From NCBI RefSeq assembly GCF_003259185.1, contig NZ_QGMP01000001.1:1736001-1800000 (forward strand): a stretch of DNA of 64,000 nt. Direction: 5' to 3'. The position numbers and the translations under genes were made by a program. The stretch comes from Isoalcanivorax indicus (lineage in GTDB: Bacteria; Pseudomonadota; Gammaproteobacteria; Pseudomonadales; Alcanivoracaceae). Each line of letters starts with the position of its first letter. Position 1 is the first letter of the stretch. The notes below the pieces were generated by a model, which was not told the origin of the DNA, did no database searches, and saw nothing but the letters and a program-made list of their open reading frames with translations. Below, piece by piece: positions 1-9,476 of the stretch.

Positions 1-2
1 AC

Positions 3-3000
3 GACCTGGCCGAGTTCGACGGCAATAGCGTGATCTTCCGCGCGGGCACCGGCGCCTCGGGCTCCGAGGGCGGCGCCATGCCGGTGGGCGAAAGTGCCAG
101 CCTGCGTTTCCGGGTGCAGGTGGATAGCACGCCGGCCGTGGTCGGCGAGACCCTGTCCAGCGAAGTCTTTGTGACCTACAACTCCGCCACGCTGGGTACG
201 GAATACAATGCCTCCGGCAGCGTCACCCTCAACCTCAGCGTCGCCAGCGAAGCCGAGATCGAGGACGAACTCGAACTGACCCTGCTGGACATCACGGCCG
301 GCACGCCCACCAGCGTCACGGTCGGTGGTCAGCTGACCTACACCTTTACCGTCGCCAACAGCGGCAACCTGAGCCTCAGCAATCTGAGCCTGGATATCGA
401 CCTGCCGGTGACCGGTGTGAGCTGCACCAACGCCAGCCTGGCGCCCTCGGCGCAGACGACCTGCCAGGCCACCGTGACCCTGACCCAGGACATGCTGGAC
501 AACGAAGAAGTCAGCTTCAGCGCCAGCGCCACGGCCACCGGGCCACTCGGGACGTTCAGTTCGGTGTCGGTCAGCGAAACCACGCCGCTGGATCTGTTGC
601 CGGAACTGGTCAGCATCGCCCGCTTTGCGCCCATTGATGCGCTCACCAATGCCGACCCGGTCGGCTTCCTGGTGACCTTCAGCAAGGAGGTTACCAACGT
701 CGATGTTAGCGACTTCATGCCTGTCGGCGCCGCCGCAGGGACCGCGTCGATTCTGAGTGTCGCCACGCAAGGCGGCGCGCACAGTTATCTGGTCACCGTC
801 ACGGGCATCGCCGAAGCCAACGGCACACTGGGGCTGGCCCTGTCCCCGGCCAATGACATCGAGGACAACGCTGGCGCGGCGCTGGCAGACCTCGCGCCCA
901 CCGGCATCAACCAGACCTATACGCTGGACAACACGCCACCGCCAGTTCCTGTGGTGAGCGGCATCAGCGATGACACCGGCGTCAGCGACAGTGACGGCAT
1001 TACCCAGGACAACACCCTGCTGTTCCAGGGCACCGGTGAAGCAGGCAGCCTGATCACCGTCTACCTGGACGGCACACCGCTGGGCACCACCCTGGTCGAC
1101 GGCACTGGCGTCTGGACCTTCGACCACAGCGGCACCACGCTGCCCGACGGGACCTACGCCATCACGGCCACCGCCGAAGACAGCCTGGGCAATACCTCTG
1201 CACTGTCCGGCGCACTGACCGTAGTCATCGACACGCAAGCCCCTGTCCCGACACTGGATCAGGACGGCGCTCAACTGAACGACAGCACCCCGACCCTGAC
1301 CGGCACCACGGAACCGGGCGCCTCGGTGGTCGTGGTGGTGGACGGCGAGACCTACACCACCACCGCTGATGCCACCACCGGCCAGTGGAGTGTCACCGTC
1401 ACCGAGGAACTGGCGGACGGCCAGCACCCCGTCGAGATCACCATTACGGATCTCGCTGGCAACAGCGGCAACGACACCTTCAGCCTGGACATCGACGGCG
1501 AGCCGCCTGCGCTGGAAAGTATCCAACGCCACGCCCCCACCGAAGAGATCACCAACGCCAACATCGTGACCTTCCTGGTGAGCTTTGACGAAGCAGTGGT
1601 GAACCTGGACGTCACCGACTTTGTGCTGACCGGTGCTGCCGCAGGCGACGCCATGATCAGCAATCTGGTGCCGCAGCCGGGTGGCCTGCAATACCTGATC
1701 GAGGTCTCCGGCCTCGACACCGCCGACGGCCTGCTGGGCCTGGCGATTTCCGCCACGGCCGACATTCTCGACAGCCATGGCAATGCCCTGGTGCCCGCCG
1801 TGCCGCCGATCAACGAAGGCTATGTTCTCGATAACACAGCGCCAGTGCTGGACGGGGCCACTGTCGACGAGGACACCCTGACCCTGGGCTTCGACGAAAC
1901 ACTGGATGACGCCAGCGTGCCCGCACCCGGCGATTTCACGGTGGTGGTCGATGGCAACCCCGTCACAGTGACCGGCGTGAGCGTGGTCGGATCAGACGTG
2001 ATACTGACGCTGGAAAACAGCGTCTCCAGCACCGCCGACGTTACCGTCAGCCATACCCCCGGCACCAATCCGATTCAGGATCTCGCGGGTAACCCGGCGA
2101 CCGGCTTCAACGACGAATCTGTCGCCAACAACACCGCCGACAACGTGCCGCCGCAACTGGACAGCATCACCCGCCACGATCCGGCGGACGAACTGACCAA
2201 CGCCGACACGGTGATCTTCCAGGTGAGCTTTGACGAAGATGTCGTCAACGTGAGTGCCAGCGATTTCATCGCCACCGGCGCTGCGGCGCTGGATGCAGAA
2301 ATCACCACGGTGACCGGCAGCGGCAGCGTCTGGTTCGTCACGGTCAGCGGTATTGCTGAGGCCGACGGTGAACTGGGTCTGGCGCTGAGCCCGAGCCAGA
2401 ACATCGAAGATCTGGCGGGCAACGCCCTGGTCATGCTGACACCTGTGGGCAGCAACCAGACCTACACGCTGGACAACACGCCGCCCACCGTGCCGAGCAT
2501 CACCGGCATCAGCGAAGACACCGGCGTCAGCGACAGCGACGGCATTACCAGCGACAACACCCTGCTGTTCCAGGGCGAAGGCGAGCCGGGCAGCACCGTG
2601 ATCGTGCGCCTCAATGGCGATGTGATCGGCACCACCGTCGTGGCCGGCAACGGCACCTGGACCTTCGACCACAGCGGCACCCCGCTGGCGGATGGCAGCT
2701 ACACCGTGACCACCGTGGCCGAAGATGCGCTGGGCAACACCTCGGACGCCTCGGAGCCCTTTACTGTCGTGGTGGATACTGACACCGCTGACCCGACACT
2801 GAACCAGGACGGCGCCCTGCTCAACGACAGCACGCCAACCCTGACCGGCACCGCCGAGCCAGGCGCGACCGTGGTGGTTGAAGTGGATGGCCACAGCTAC
2901 ACCACCACCGCTGACGGCACGGGCCAGTGGACGCTGACCGTGACCGATGAACTGGCTGACGACGAGCACCCGGTGGTCGTTACCGTGACCGATGTGGCGG

Positions 3001-6000
3001 GCAACACGGCCACCGAGACCTTCACGATCAGCATCGATGGCGAGCCGCCCGCGCTGGAAAGCATCCAGCGGCATACACCCACGGATGCCATCACCAATGC
3101 GAACACCGTGACCTTCCTCGTGAGCTTCGACGAAGAAGTGGTGAACGTGGACGCTACCGACTTCGTCCTGACCGGCGCCGCCGCAGGTGATGCGATGATC
3201 AGCAACCTGGTGCCGCAAGCCGGTGGCCTGCAGTACCTGGTTGAAGTCTCCGGCATCGACAGCGCTGACGGTCTGCTGGGTCTCGCGATTTCCGCGACCG
3301 CTGACATTCTCGACAGCCACGGCAATGCACTGGTCCCCGCCGTGCCGCCGATCAATGAAGGCTACCTGCTGGACAACACGGCGCCCACGCTGGATAACGC
3401 CGTGATCAACGACGACACCCTGACGCTGCACTTCGATGAGGAACTGGATGGCGGCAACGTGCCCGCCCCGGCTGACTTCATCGTGCTGGTGGACGGCAAC
3501 CCGGCCACGGTGACAGGCGTCGCTATTGTCGACGAGACGGTGGTGCTGACCCTGGACGAAGGCATATCCAGCAACGCCACCGTGACCGTCAGCTACACGC
3601 AGGACGCCACGCCGCTGCGCGATCTGGCTGGCAACCCGGTGGACAGCTTCAGCGACGAACCGGTCGCCAACAACACGGACGACAATGTGCCGCCGCAGCT
3701 GGACAGCATCACCCGTCATGACCCGGCGGATGAACTGACCAACGCCGATACGCTGATCTTCCAGGTGACCTTTGACGAAGACGTTGCCAATGTGGACGCC
3801 GGTGATTTCATCGCTACCGGCGCTGCGGCAATTGATGCGCAAATCGCCACGGTGACCGGCAGCGGCAGCGTCTGGTTCGTCACGGTAAATGGTATTGCTG
3901 ATGCCGACGGTGAACTGGGCCTGGCGCTGAGCCCGAGCCAGAACATCGAAGATCTGGCAGGCAACGCGCTGGTTATGCTGACACCGATTGGCAGCAACCA
4001 GACCTACACGCTGGACAATACGCCACCCGCCGTGCCGAGCATCACCGGCATCAGCGAAGACACCGGCATCAGCGACAGCGATGGCATCACCAGCGACAAC
4101 ACCCTGCTGTTCCACGGCGAAGGCGAGCCGGGCAGCACCGTGATCGTGAGCCTGGATGGCGACGTGATCGGCACCACCGTCGTGGCCGGTGATGGCACCT
4201 GGACCTTCGACCACAGCGGCACTCCGCTCACGGATGGCGAATATATCGTGACCGCCGTGGCCGAAGATGCGCTGGGCAACACCTCCGATGCCGCCGAGTC
4301 CTTTACCGTCATCGTGGTCACGCAGATCGACCCGCCGACCCTGGACCAGGACGGCAGCACGCTGGATAGCGGCACCCTCACCGGCACCACCACCCCCGGC
4401 GCCAGTGTGGAGATCGAAATCGATGGCCATACCTGGACCGTCATCGCCGACGAAAACGGCGACTGGTCTGTGGATCTGGACGAGCTTGGCGAAGGCAGCC
4501 ATGACGTGGTCATTACCGTGACCGACGAGGCCGGCAACAGCGATACCCACACCGGCACCGTCACCGTGCAGGCACCGACGGTGCCCGTGATCAGCGGTAT
4601 CAGTGACGACACCGGCGTCAGCAACAGCGACGGCATCACCGCCGACAATACCCCGGCCATTCATGGCAGTGGTGCGCCGGGGCAGCTGATTGTGGTCTCC
4701 CGCGATGGTACTGAAATCGGCACGGCGCTGGTCGACATGGACGGTCTCTGGTCGCTGCCGCACAGCGGGCTCGCGCTGGGCGACGGCGCCTATGTCATCA
4801 CGGCGGTGGCCGAAGACACCCTGGGTAATACCTCGGCGATCTCGCAGCCCTTCGCGCTGGTCATCGATACGACCACGGCGATCCCGACGCTGGATCAGGA
4901 CGGCGAGACCCACGACGCCACCCCGACCCTGACCGGGGACGCGGAGCCGGGCGCCACCATCACCCTGACCGTGGGCGGTGACACCTGGACCACCACCGCT
5001 GACGCCAGCGGCCACTGGAGCGTGGAGATCGTGGACGGCCTGCCCAACGGCGATTACACCGTCACCGTGGAAGCCACCGACACGGCGGGCAACACCGCCT
5101 CGGGCGATTACACCTTGAGCATCGACATCGATCTGAGTGTGTTGCGCCGCATCGAACGCGATGACCCGCAGCAGCGTGAAACCAACGCGACCCAGGTGCA
5201 CTTCCTGCTCAGCTTCAGCACGCCGGTGGCTGGTGTCGACGCGACCGATCTGGCCCTGACCGGCCCGGTGGCGAGCGACGCCATGATCAGCCTGGTGACC
5301 CCGCTGGGTATGAACACGGACGGCGAGGACATCTACCGTGTCACCGTCATCGTGAGCAACGCACCCAACGGCCAACTGGGGCTGGCGCTGGACGGCGGTC
5401 AGACCATTGTGGACCAGTACGGCAACCCGCTGGGCACGACTACTCCTGGCCAGAACCAGAACTACCTGCTGGATAACCGCGCGCCAGAGCTGGCGGCAGA
5501 TAACGGCGCCACCGTGAACGGGCCGACCCTGCTGCTGGAGTATGACGAGCCGCTGGACGAAAGCGCCGTGCCCGACACGAGCGATTTCACCGTGATCGTG
5601 AACGGCACTCCGGTCGCCGTGACCGGCGTCAGCATCAATGGCCCGACCGTTGCGCTGACGCTGGAGACCCCGGTGTCTCCGGGTGCCCAGGTGTCGCTGA
5701 GCTACACCCCCGGGACCACGCCGCTCAGCGATCTGGCGGGCAACCATGCAGACGGCCTGACGGACCAGATTGTCAGCAACCGCACCCTGCGCGAGGTCGA
5801 AACCGGCCTGCGCGGTGTCGGCAACGGCGGCCTCGGTCTGCTGTTGCTGCTGGGCCTGGCGGCGGGACGGCGGCGCAAGGCCACCTGGCGCGCCGCCGTC
5901 GCCGGGCTGGGCCTGCTTGCCACCAGCCTGTTCTCAACCAGTGCACTGGCTGCCAATGATGCCGCGAACGGCCACTACCCTTATGTGGGCGGCGGTATCG

Positions 6001-7109
6001 GCCAGTCGCGCCTGGCGCCCGACACCCACAACACCGGCTACCGCGTCGATGACAAATACGACACCGCTTTTGACCTGTTCGTCGGCTACCAGTGGCACGC
6101 ACACTGGAGCGCCGAACTGTCCTGGCATGATCTGGGCGCCGCCGAACTGGCGCCCACCCTGCCGGGCCTGGACCCGCTGGATGTGGACTACCGCTTCCTC
6201 GGCCTGTCCGGTATCGGCTACCTGAACGGCTTCGACTGGGACGCTCGCGGCTGGGACCTGTTTGGTCGCCTCGGCGTGGGCACCCTGGATACCTCCGGCA
6301 ACGGCGGTGTCAGCGTGGATCAGGACAAGGACTGGCAGGTGTTCTTCGGCGCTGGCGTGGAATACCGCTTCGCCCGTGGCTGGGCCACGCGCCTGCAAGC
6401 CACGAGCTTTGACAAGGACGCGGCCGTGGTGACGCTGGACCTGCTCAAGCGCTTCGGGCGCCGACCGGCACCGCCCGCACCGCCGCAGGACAGTGATGGT
6501 GACGGTGTGATGGATGAGCTGGACCAGTGTCCGGATACCCCGGCGGGTGTCCAGGTGGATGAGGTGGGTTGCCCGATCGACAGCGACGGCGACGGCGTAC
6601 CGGATTACCTCGACCAGTGCCCGAACACGCCGCGTGGCGTCAAGGTGGACGACACTGGCTGCCCGCTGGACTCCGACGGTGACGGCGTACCGGATTACCG
6701 TGATGCCTGCCCCGGCACGCCGCCCGGCGCGGTCGTGGACGAACAGGGCTGTGAGGAAGCCTTTGCACTGGAAGTGCGCAATATCCTGTTCGCCACCAAC
6801 TCGGCCGCTCTGACGGAGCGCGGTCTTGCCGCCGTAGCACGGGTCGCGGAGTACCTCGGCCAGAGCGACACCCGCTTGCGGATTGTCGCGCACACCGACA
6901 GCCAGGGTGCTGCCGCGTACAACCAGCAGTTGTCTGAACGGCGTGCCGCGAGTGTCATGGAGGCCCTGATCGCCCAGGGTGTTGATCCGACCCGGCTTGA
7001 ATCACAGGGTCGTGGTGAAGAAGCGCCCATTGCCGACAACAGCACGGCCGAAGGCCGTCAGCAGAATCGTCGGGTGGAGTTCATTGTGATCGACGACGAC
7101 GGAGCATGA
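3..7109 (+). CDS. Giant Ig-like repeat surface protein fused to an OmpA-family outer-membrane protein (5' end outside window)
   Basis: The frame is open from the window edge, so the N-terminus lies upstream; numbering here counts from the GTG at 30. Residues ~70-195 form a DUF11-like repeat. Residues ~195-1915 are tandem bacterial Ig-like modules: Big_13-like units ending in VVxDT, units with an LDNTxP end, and SwmB-like units. At 1927-1951 comes a GlyGly-CTERM-like tail (GNGGLG, a Leu run, GRRRK), then a signal-peptide-like stretch ending ALA at 1974, an OmpA-type beta-barrel (~1975-2150), three thrombospondin type 3 calcium repeats (DSDGDGV..D..CP), and an OmpA C-terminal peptidoglycan-binding domain (~2250-2359; HTDSQG, LSERRA). 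It presumably sits in the outer membrane, anchors to peptidoglycan and displays an adhesin-like stalk. The domain joins are seen directly; the role is inferred. Confidence 0.85.
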   Translation, partial: DLAEFDGNSVIFRAGTGASGSEGGAMPVGESASLRFRVQVDSTPAVVGETLSSEVFVTYNSATLGTEYNASGSVTLNLSVASEAEIEDELELTLLDITAGTPTSVTVGGQLTYTFTVANSGNLSLSNLSLDIDLPVTGVSCTNASLAPSAQTTCQATVTLTQDMLDNEEVSFSASATATGPLGTFSSVSVSETTPLDLLPELVSIARFAPIDALTNADPVGFLVTFSKEVTNVDVSDFMPVGAAAGTASILSVATQGGAHSYLVTVTGIAEANGTLGLALSPANDIEDNAGAALADLAPTGINQTYTLDNTPPPVPVVSGISDDTGVSDSDGITQDNTLLFQGTGEAGSLITVYLDGTPLGTTLVDGTGVWTFDHSGTTLPDGTYAITATAEDSLGNTSALSGALTVVIDTQAPVPTLDQDGAQLNDSTPTLTGTTEPGASVVVVVDGETYTTTADATTGQWSVTVTEELADGQHPVEITITDLAGNSGNDTFSLDIDGEPPALESIQRHAPTEEITNANIVTFLVSFDEAVVNLDVTDFVLTGAAAGDAMISNLVPQPGGLQYLIEVSGLDTADGLLGLAISATADILDSHGNALVPAVPPINEGYVLDNTAPVLDGATVDEDTLTLGFDETLDDASVPAPGDFTVVVDGNPVTVTGVSVVGSDVILTLENSVSSTADVTVSHTPGTNPIQDLAGNPATGFNDESVANNTADNVPPQLDSITRHDPADELTNADTVIFQVSFDEDVVNVSASDFIATGAAALDAEITTVTGSGSVWFVTVSGIAEADGELGLALSPSQNIEDLAGNALVMLTPVGSNQTYTLDNTPPTVPSITGISEDTGVSDSDGITSDNTLLFQGEGEPGSTVIVRLNGDVIGTTVVAGNGTWTFDHSGTPLADGSYTVTTVAEDALGNTSDASEPFTVVVDTDTADPTLNQDGALLNDSTPTLTGTAEPGATVVVEVDGHSYTTTADGTGQWTLTVTDELADDEHPVVVTVTDVAGNTATETFTISIDGEPPALESIQRHTPTDAITNANTVTFLVSFDEEVVNVDATDFVLTGAAAGDAMISNLVPQAGGLQYLVEVSGIDSADGLLGLAISATADILDSHGNALVPAVPPINEGYLLDNTAPTLDNAVINDDTLTLHFDEELDGGNVPAPADFIVLVDGNPATVTGVAIVDETVVLTLDEGISSNATVTVSYTQDATPLRDLAGNPVDSFSDEPVANNTDDNVPPQLDSITRHDPADELTNADTLIFQVTFDEDVANVDAGDFIATGAAAIDAQIATVTGSGSVWFVTVNGIADADGELGLALSPSQNIEDLAGNALVMLTPIGSNQTYTLDNTPPAVPSITGISEDTGISDSDGITSDNTLLFHGEGEPGSTVIVSLDGDVIGTTVVAGDGTWTFDHSGTPLTDGEYIVTAVAEDALGNTSDAAESFTVIVVTQIDPPTLDQDGSTLDSGTLTGTTTPGASVEIEIDGHTWTVIADENGDWSVDLDELGEGSHDVVITVTDEAGNSDTHTGTVTVQAPTVPVISGISDDTGVSNSDGITADNTPAIHGSGAPGQLIVVSRDGTEIGTALVDMDGLWSLPHSGLALGDGAYVITAVAEDTLGNTSAISQPFALVIDTTTAIPTLDQDGETHDATPTLTGDAEPGATITLTVGGDTWTTTADASGHWSVEIVDGLPNGDYTVTVEATDTAGNTASGDYTLSIDIDLSVLRRIERDDPQQRETNATQVHFLLSFSTPVAGVDATDLALTGPVASDAMISLVTPLGMNTDGEDIYRVTVIVSNAPNGQLGLALDGGQTIVDQYGNPLGTTTPGQNQNYLLDNRAPELAADNGATVNGPTLLLEYDEPLDESAVPDTSDFTVIVNGTPVAVTGVSINGPTVALTLETPVSPGAQVSLSYTPGTTPLSDLAGNHADGLTDQIVSNRTLREVETGLRGVGNGGLGLLLLLGLAAGRRRKATWRAAVAGLGLLATSLFSTSALAANDAANGHYPYVGGGIGQSRLAPDTHNTGYRVDDKYDTAFDLFVGYQWHAHWSAELSWHDLGAAELAPTLPGLDPLDVDYRFLGLSGIGYLNGFDWDARGWDLFGRLGVGTLDTSGNGGVSVDQDKDWQVFFGAGVEYRFARGWATRLQATSFDKDAAVVTLDLLKRFGRRPAPPAPPQDSDGDGVMDELDQCPDTPAGVQVDEVGCPIDSDGDGVPDYLDQCPNTPRGVKVDDTGCPLDSDGDGVPDYRDACPGTPPGAVVDEQGCEEAFALEVRNILFATNSAALTERGLAAVARVAEYLGQSDTRLRIVAHTDSQGAAAYNQQLSERRAASVMEALIAQGVDPTRLESQGRGEEAPIADNSTAEGRQQNRRVEFIVIDDDGA
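2150..5120 (+). repeat. Long tandem super-repeat inside the Ig-like gene
   Basis: A block of about 514 codons recurs: the LDSITRHDPADELTNAD segment appears near 2156 and again near 3698, and the Big_13-like and SwmB-like modules between them recur in the same order with high nucleotide similarity. A diverged and shortened copy continues to about 5120. This is intragenic segmental duplication typical of RTX/Ig adhesins and a place where assemblies or lineages may differ in copy number. Confidence 0.75.
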
Positions 7110-7474
7110 CGATGAGCACTCGGAGCCGTGCCTATTCCTCCAGCTTCATGGCCATGGTGGCTCTGAGTGCCCAGCGCTCGCAACGTCCCCTGACCGAACT
7201 CGCCCGCGAGTTCGGTCTTCCACCCCAGCTTGTCGAGGCGTGGCGGCTGCGACTGGTGACCAACGCCTTTCTGGTGTTTGAAAAGACAGTCCGGCCTGGA
7301 GAGGCCGGGCCTGGAGAGGTCCGGCATGGAGAGGTCCGGCATGGAGAGCTCCGGCATGGAAAGCTCCCGCCTGAAAAAGCCGCGCCCGGCAAGGCCCGGC
7401 CTGCGGCTCACGCTTCTTACGGCCGTCTGCTGCGGGAACTGAAGATCTTCGATGATTTCCAGGCAGGTTGCTGA
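7106..7474 (+). CDS. Small protein with IS3-OrfA-like helix-turn-helix and a charged repeat
   Basis: A 122-residue protein whose ATG overlaps the stop of the OmpA-fusion gene (ATGA), so translation may be coupled; an ATG at 7112 is an alternative start. Residues ~13-58 (LTELAREFGLPPQLVEAWR) resemble the N-terminal helix-turn-helix of IS3-family transposase OrfA proteins (pattern LAELAxxxxVxxxxIxxWK). Residues ~62-90 are a low-complexity PGEvRHGE repeat encoded by 15-bp direct repeats, followed by a basic tail. No OrfB or terminal inverted repeats are seen nearby, so this looks like a domesticated or decayed transposase fragment. Function unknown. Confidence 0.6.
   Translation: MTMSTRSRAYSSSFMAMVALSAQRSQRPLTELAREFGLPPQLVEAWRLRLVTNAFLVFEKTVRPGEAGPGEVRHGEVRHGELRHGKLPPEKAAPGKARPAAHASYGRLLRELKIFDDFQAGC
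7293..7367 (+). repeat. Five 15-bp tandem repeats (GGCMTGGAGAGSTCC type)
   Basis: Five consecutive 15-bp units at 7293, 7308, 7323, 7338 and 7353 differ by one to three bases (for example GGCATGGAGAGGTCC). They are in frame and encode the PGEVRHGE-type repeat. Fifteen-base units keep the reading frame, so copy number could vary without destroying the protein. Confidence 0.85.
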
Positions 7475-7496
7475 ACCGCTTCACGCCCTCACGGCG

Positions 7497-9041
7497 TCAG
7501 CCTTGCGGGTCCACCTGCTGGCTGCGCCACTTGAGCCGGTACATGTCGTGGCGGCGGTCCTTGAGGTTGGTGACCGACCCTTCCGTATGCAGCAACTTGA
7601 GTTTTTCCAGATCGACGTCGGCAAACAACAGCATTTCGGTATTCGGCACCGCCTCGCTGATGATGCCGTCATGCGGAAAATAGAAATCGCTGGGCGTAAA
7701 CACTGCTGATTGCGCGTACTGGATATCCACGTTGTCCACACGCGGCAGGTTACCGACGCTGCCGGAAATGGCGACGTAACATTCGTTCTCGATGGCCCGC
7801 GCCTGGGCACAGTGGCGCACGCGCAGATAACCGTTCTTGGTGTCGGTCCAGAAGGGCACGATCAGGATCTCCATGCCCTGCTCCGCCAGGATGCGGCCCA
7901 ACTCGGGGAATTCCACGTCGTAGCAGATCAGGATGCCAACACGACCTGCGTCCGTCTCGAAGACCTGAATCTGGTCACCGCCTTCAATCCCCCAGTCACG
8001 GCGTTCGCTCGGGGTGATGTGAATCTTGCGCTGCTCTTCCACGGTACCGTCACGTCGACACAGGTAGGCCACGTTATAGACGTTGTCATTCTCCACCAGC
8101 GGCATGGAACCGGCGACGACATTGATGTTGTAGCTGACGGCCAGCTCTGAAATCGCATCACGGATATCATCGGTAAAACTGGCCAGAAAACGGATCGCTT
8201 CCAGGGACGGCATATCCAGCTCCAGGCCCATCAGCGGCGCACTGAAGAACTCCGGCAGCACGGCAAAATCAGCACGGTAATCCGACAACGCATCGACAAA
8301 GAATTCCACCTGATTGAGCAGGTCCTCCACCGAGCGGGCCGCACGCATGCGGCGCTGTACCACGCCCAGCCGCACCATGGTCTTGCTCTCATAGAAATTC
8401 TGGTCGGGGGGCACATAAAGAATATTGTCCCATTCCAGCAACGTGGCATAACCACGCGAGTCTTCGTCCTCCGGCAGATAACGCTTGAGCAGCCGTTTGA
8501 CATCGAAACCGTTGGAGAGCTGGAACGACAGGATCGGATCATACAGCTTCTGCCGCTCGACCTGATCGATGTACTCCGTCACCGGCATTTCGTCCGCATG
8601 GTTGCTGTAACCCGGCAGCCTGCCTCCGGCCAGGATGGCGCGCAGGTTTTCCTCGCGACACAGCTCCTTGCGTGCTTCATACAAACGTCGACCAAGGCGA
8701 TAGCCGCGATATCCCGGGTGCACAAAAACATCCAGGCCGTAGAGCGCATCGCCCTCGTCATCATGGGAATGCACCTGATTCTCGGTGATCAGGTCTTCGT
8801 AGCGGTGCGGGTTGGAAAAACGGTCGTACTTCACCTTGATGGTCAGCGCCGCCGCCACCAGTTCGTCATTGTCGACGATACAAAGCTGGCCCTCGGGAAA
8901 GATACGCATCAGCGTGCGCACGGTGTCTTCCGGCCAGGCACCGCCGATGTCGGCGTACACCAGGTTCATCAGACCGGCCAACTCGGCGTAATCGTCGTTG
9001 GTCAGTTCACGCAAGCGCAGTTTGGTGCTTTCCTCACCCAT
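7497..9041 (-). CDS. Bifunctional GNAT acetyltransferase / carbon-nitrogen hydrolase
   Basis: A 514-residue protein. Residues ~5-190 are a GNAT N-acetyltransferase domain (HPGYRGYRLGRRLYEAR resembles the acetyl-CoA loop). Residues ~225-510 are a nitrilase-superfamily domain with the expected Glu-Lys-Cys triad: PEFF (Glu ~262), EEQRKIH (Lys ~336) and ILICYDVEFPE (Cys ~372). The N-terminal domain would acetylate an amine and the second hydrolyse an amide or nitrile; the substrate is unknown. The ATG at 9041 is preferred because a GAGGAG ribosome site lies just upstream; a TTG at 9044 is less likely. The fusion is a known conserved architecture in Proteobacteria. Confidence 0.9.
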   Translation of the reverse strand: MGEESTKLRLRELTNDDYAELAGLMNLVYADIGGAWPEDTVRTLMRIFPEGQLCIVDNDELVAAALTIKVKYDRFSNPHRYEDLITENQVHSHDDEGDALYGLDVFVHPGYRGYRLGRRLYEARKELCREENLRAILAGGRLPGYSNHADEMPVTEYIDQVERQKLYDPILSFQLSNGFDVKRLLKRYLPEDEDSRGYATLLEWDNILYVPPDQNFYESKTMVRLGVVQRRMRAARSVEDLLNQVEFFVDALSDYRADFAVLPEFFSAPLMGLELDMPSLEAIRFLASFTDDIRDAISELAVSYNINVVAGSMPLVENDNVYNVAYLCRRDGTVEEQRKIHITPSERRDWGIEGGDQIQVFETDAGRVGILICYDVEFPELGRILAEQGMEILIVPFWTDTKNGYLRVRHCAQARAIENECYVAISGSVGNLPRVDNVDIQYAQSAVFTPSDFYFPHDGIISEAVPNTEMLLFADVDLEKLKLLHTEGSVTNLKDRRHDMYRLKWRSQQVDPQG

Positions 9042-9068
9042 CAAGCTCTCCTCGAACGTCGTCTCGGT

Positions 9069-9443
9069 TCAATGTCGTGCGGCATAGGGAATCAGCCACT
9101 GCATGGACTGATTGCGCAGCGCACTGGGCCCGTCAGGATACAGGGCAACACCGTCCGGCCGGATGAACAGCACCGCCCCGCCATGCAGGCCGACAAACCC
9201 GGAGGCCTGCTCGCGCACGTAGCCGCTATCGTGCTGCCAGGTCGGGCGCAGGGTCTCGGGAATAGCCTCGTAGCCGAGCACCCCGTTGCCCAGGGGGTCC
9301 TCCACGGCGGCGCGATCACGGTATAGCCCGACCGCGGCCGCGCTGATCAGGAGTACCATGTCATGATGAAAGTAAAGCAGGCTGACCGGACCCCGGTCGC
9401 CCAGTGTGCAGGTTTCGCGATGGCGGATGATGGTATCGTTCAT
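9069..9443 (-). CDS. Hypothetical protein, 124 residues
   Basis: A short protein starting [10 protein letters not shown], with one hydrophobic stretch ([12 protein letters not shown]) and a soluble C-terminal half. I do not recognise a family. The frame remains open upstream to about 10181, but that extension is antisense to cobB and is rejected. The start is the ATG at 9443, divergent from cobB with only 33 bp between the two start codons. A TATACT hexamer lies 7 nt upstream of this ATG and there is no clear ribosome site, so the message may be leaderless. It is placed 24 bp before the GNAT/nitrilase gene and may be co-transcribed with it. Confidence 0.55.
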   Translation of the reverse strand: MNDTIIRHRETCTLGDRGPVSLLYFHHDMVLLISAAAVGLYRDRAAVEDPLGNGVLGYEAIPETLRPTWQHDSGYVREQASGFVGLHGGAVLFIRPDGVALYPDGPSALRNQSMQWLIPYAARH

Positions 9444-9476
9444 GGGCCAGAGTATACAGGAAACGGGAGACGCTCC

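Noticed and set aside
1992-5747. A very long open frame on the minus strand opposite the Ig-repeat gene
   Set aside because: It mirrors the repeats of the plus-strand gene codon by codon, has no recognisable domain, and is rich in His/Gly/Val/Gln as expected from an antisense frame of GC-rich DNA.
7293-7367. CRISPR-like appearance of the 15-bp repeats
   Set aside because: Units are contiguous with no spacers and are in a reading frame; no cas genes are near.
9363-9476. Extended N-terminus of cobB
   Set aside because: The extension overlaps the divergent hypothetical gene and the ATG at 9477 has a better ribosome site and normal sirtuin N-terminus.
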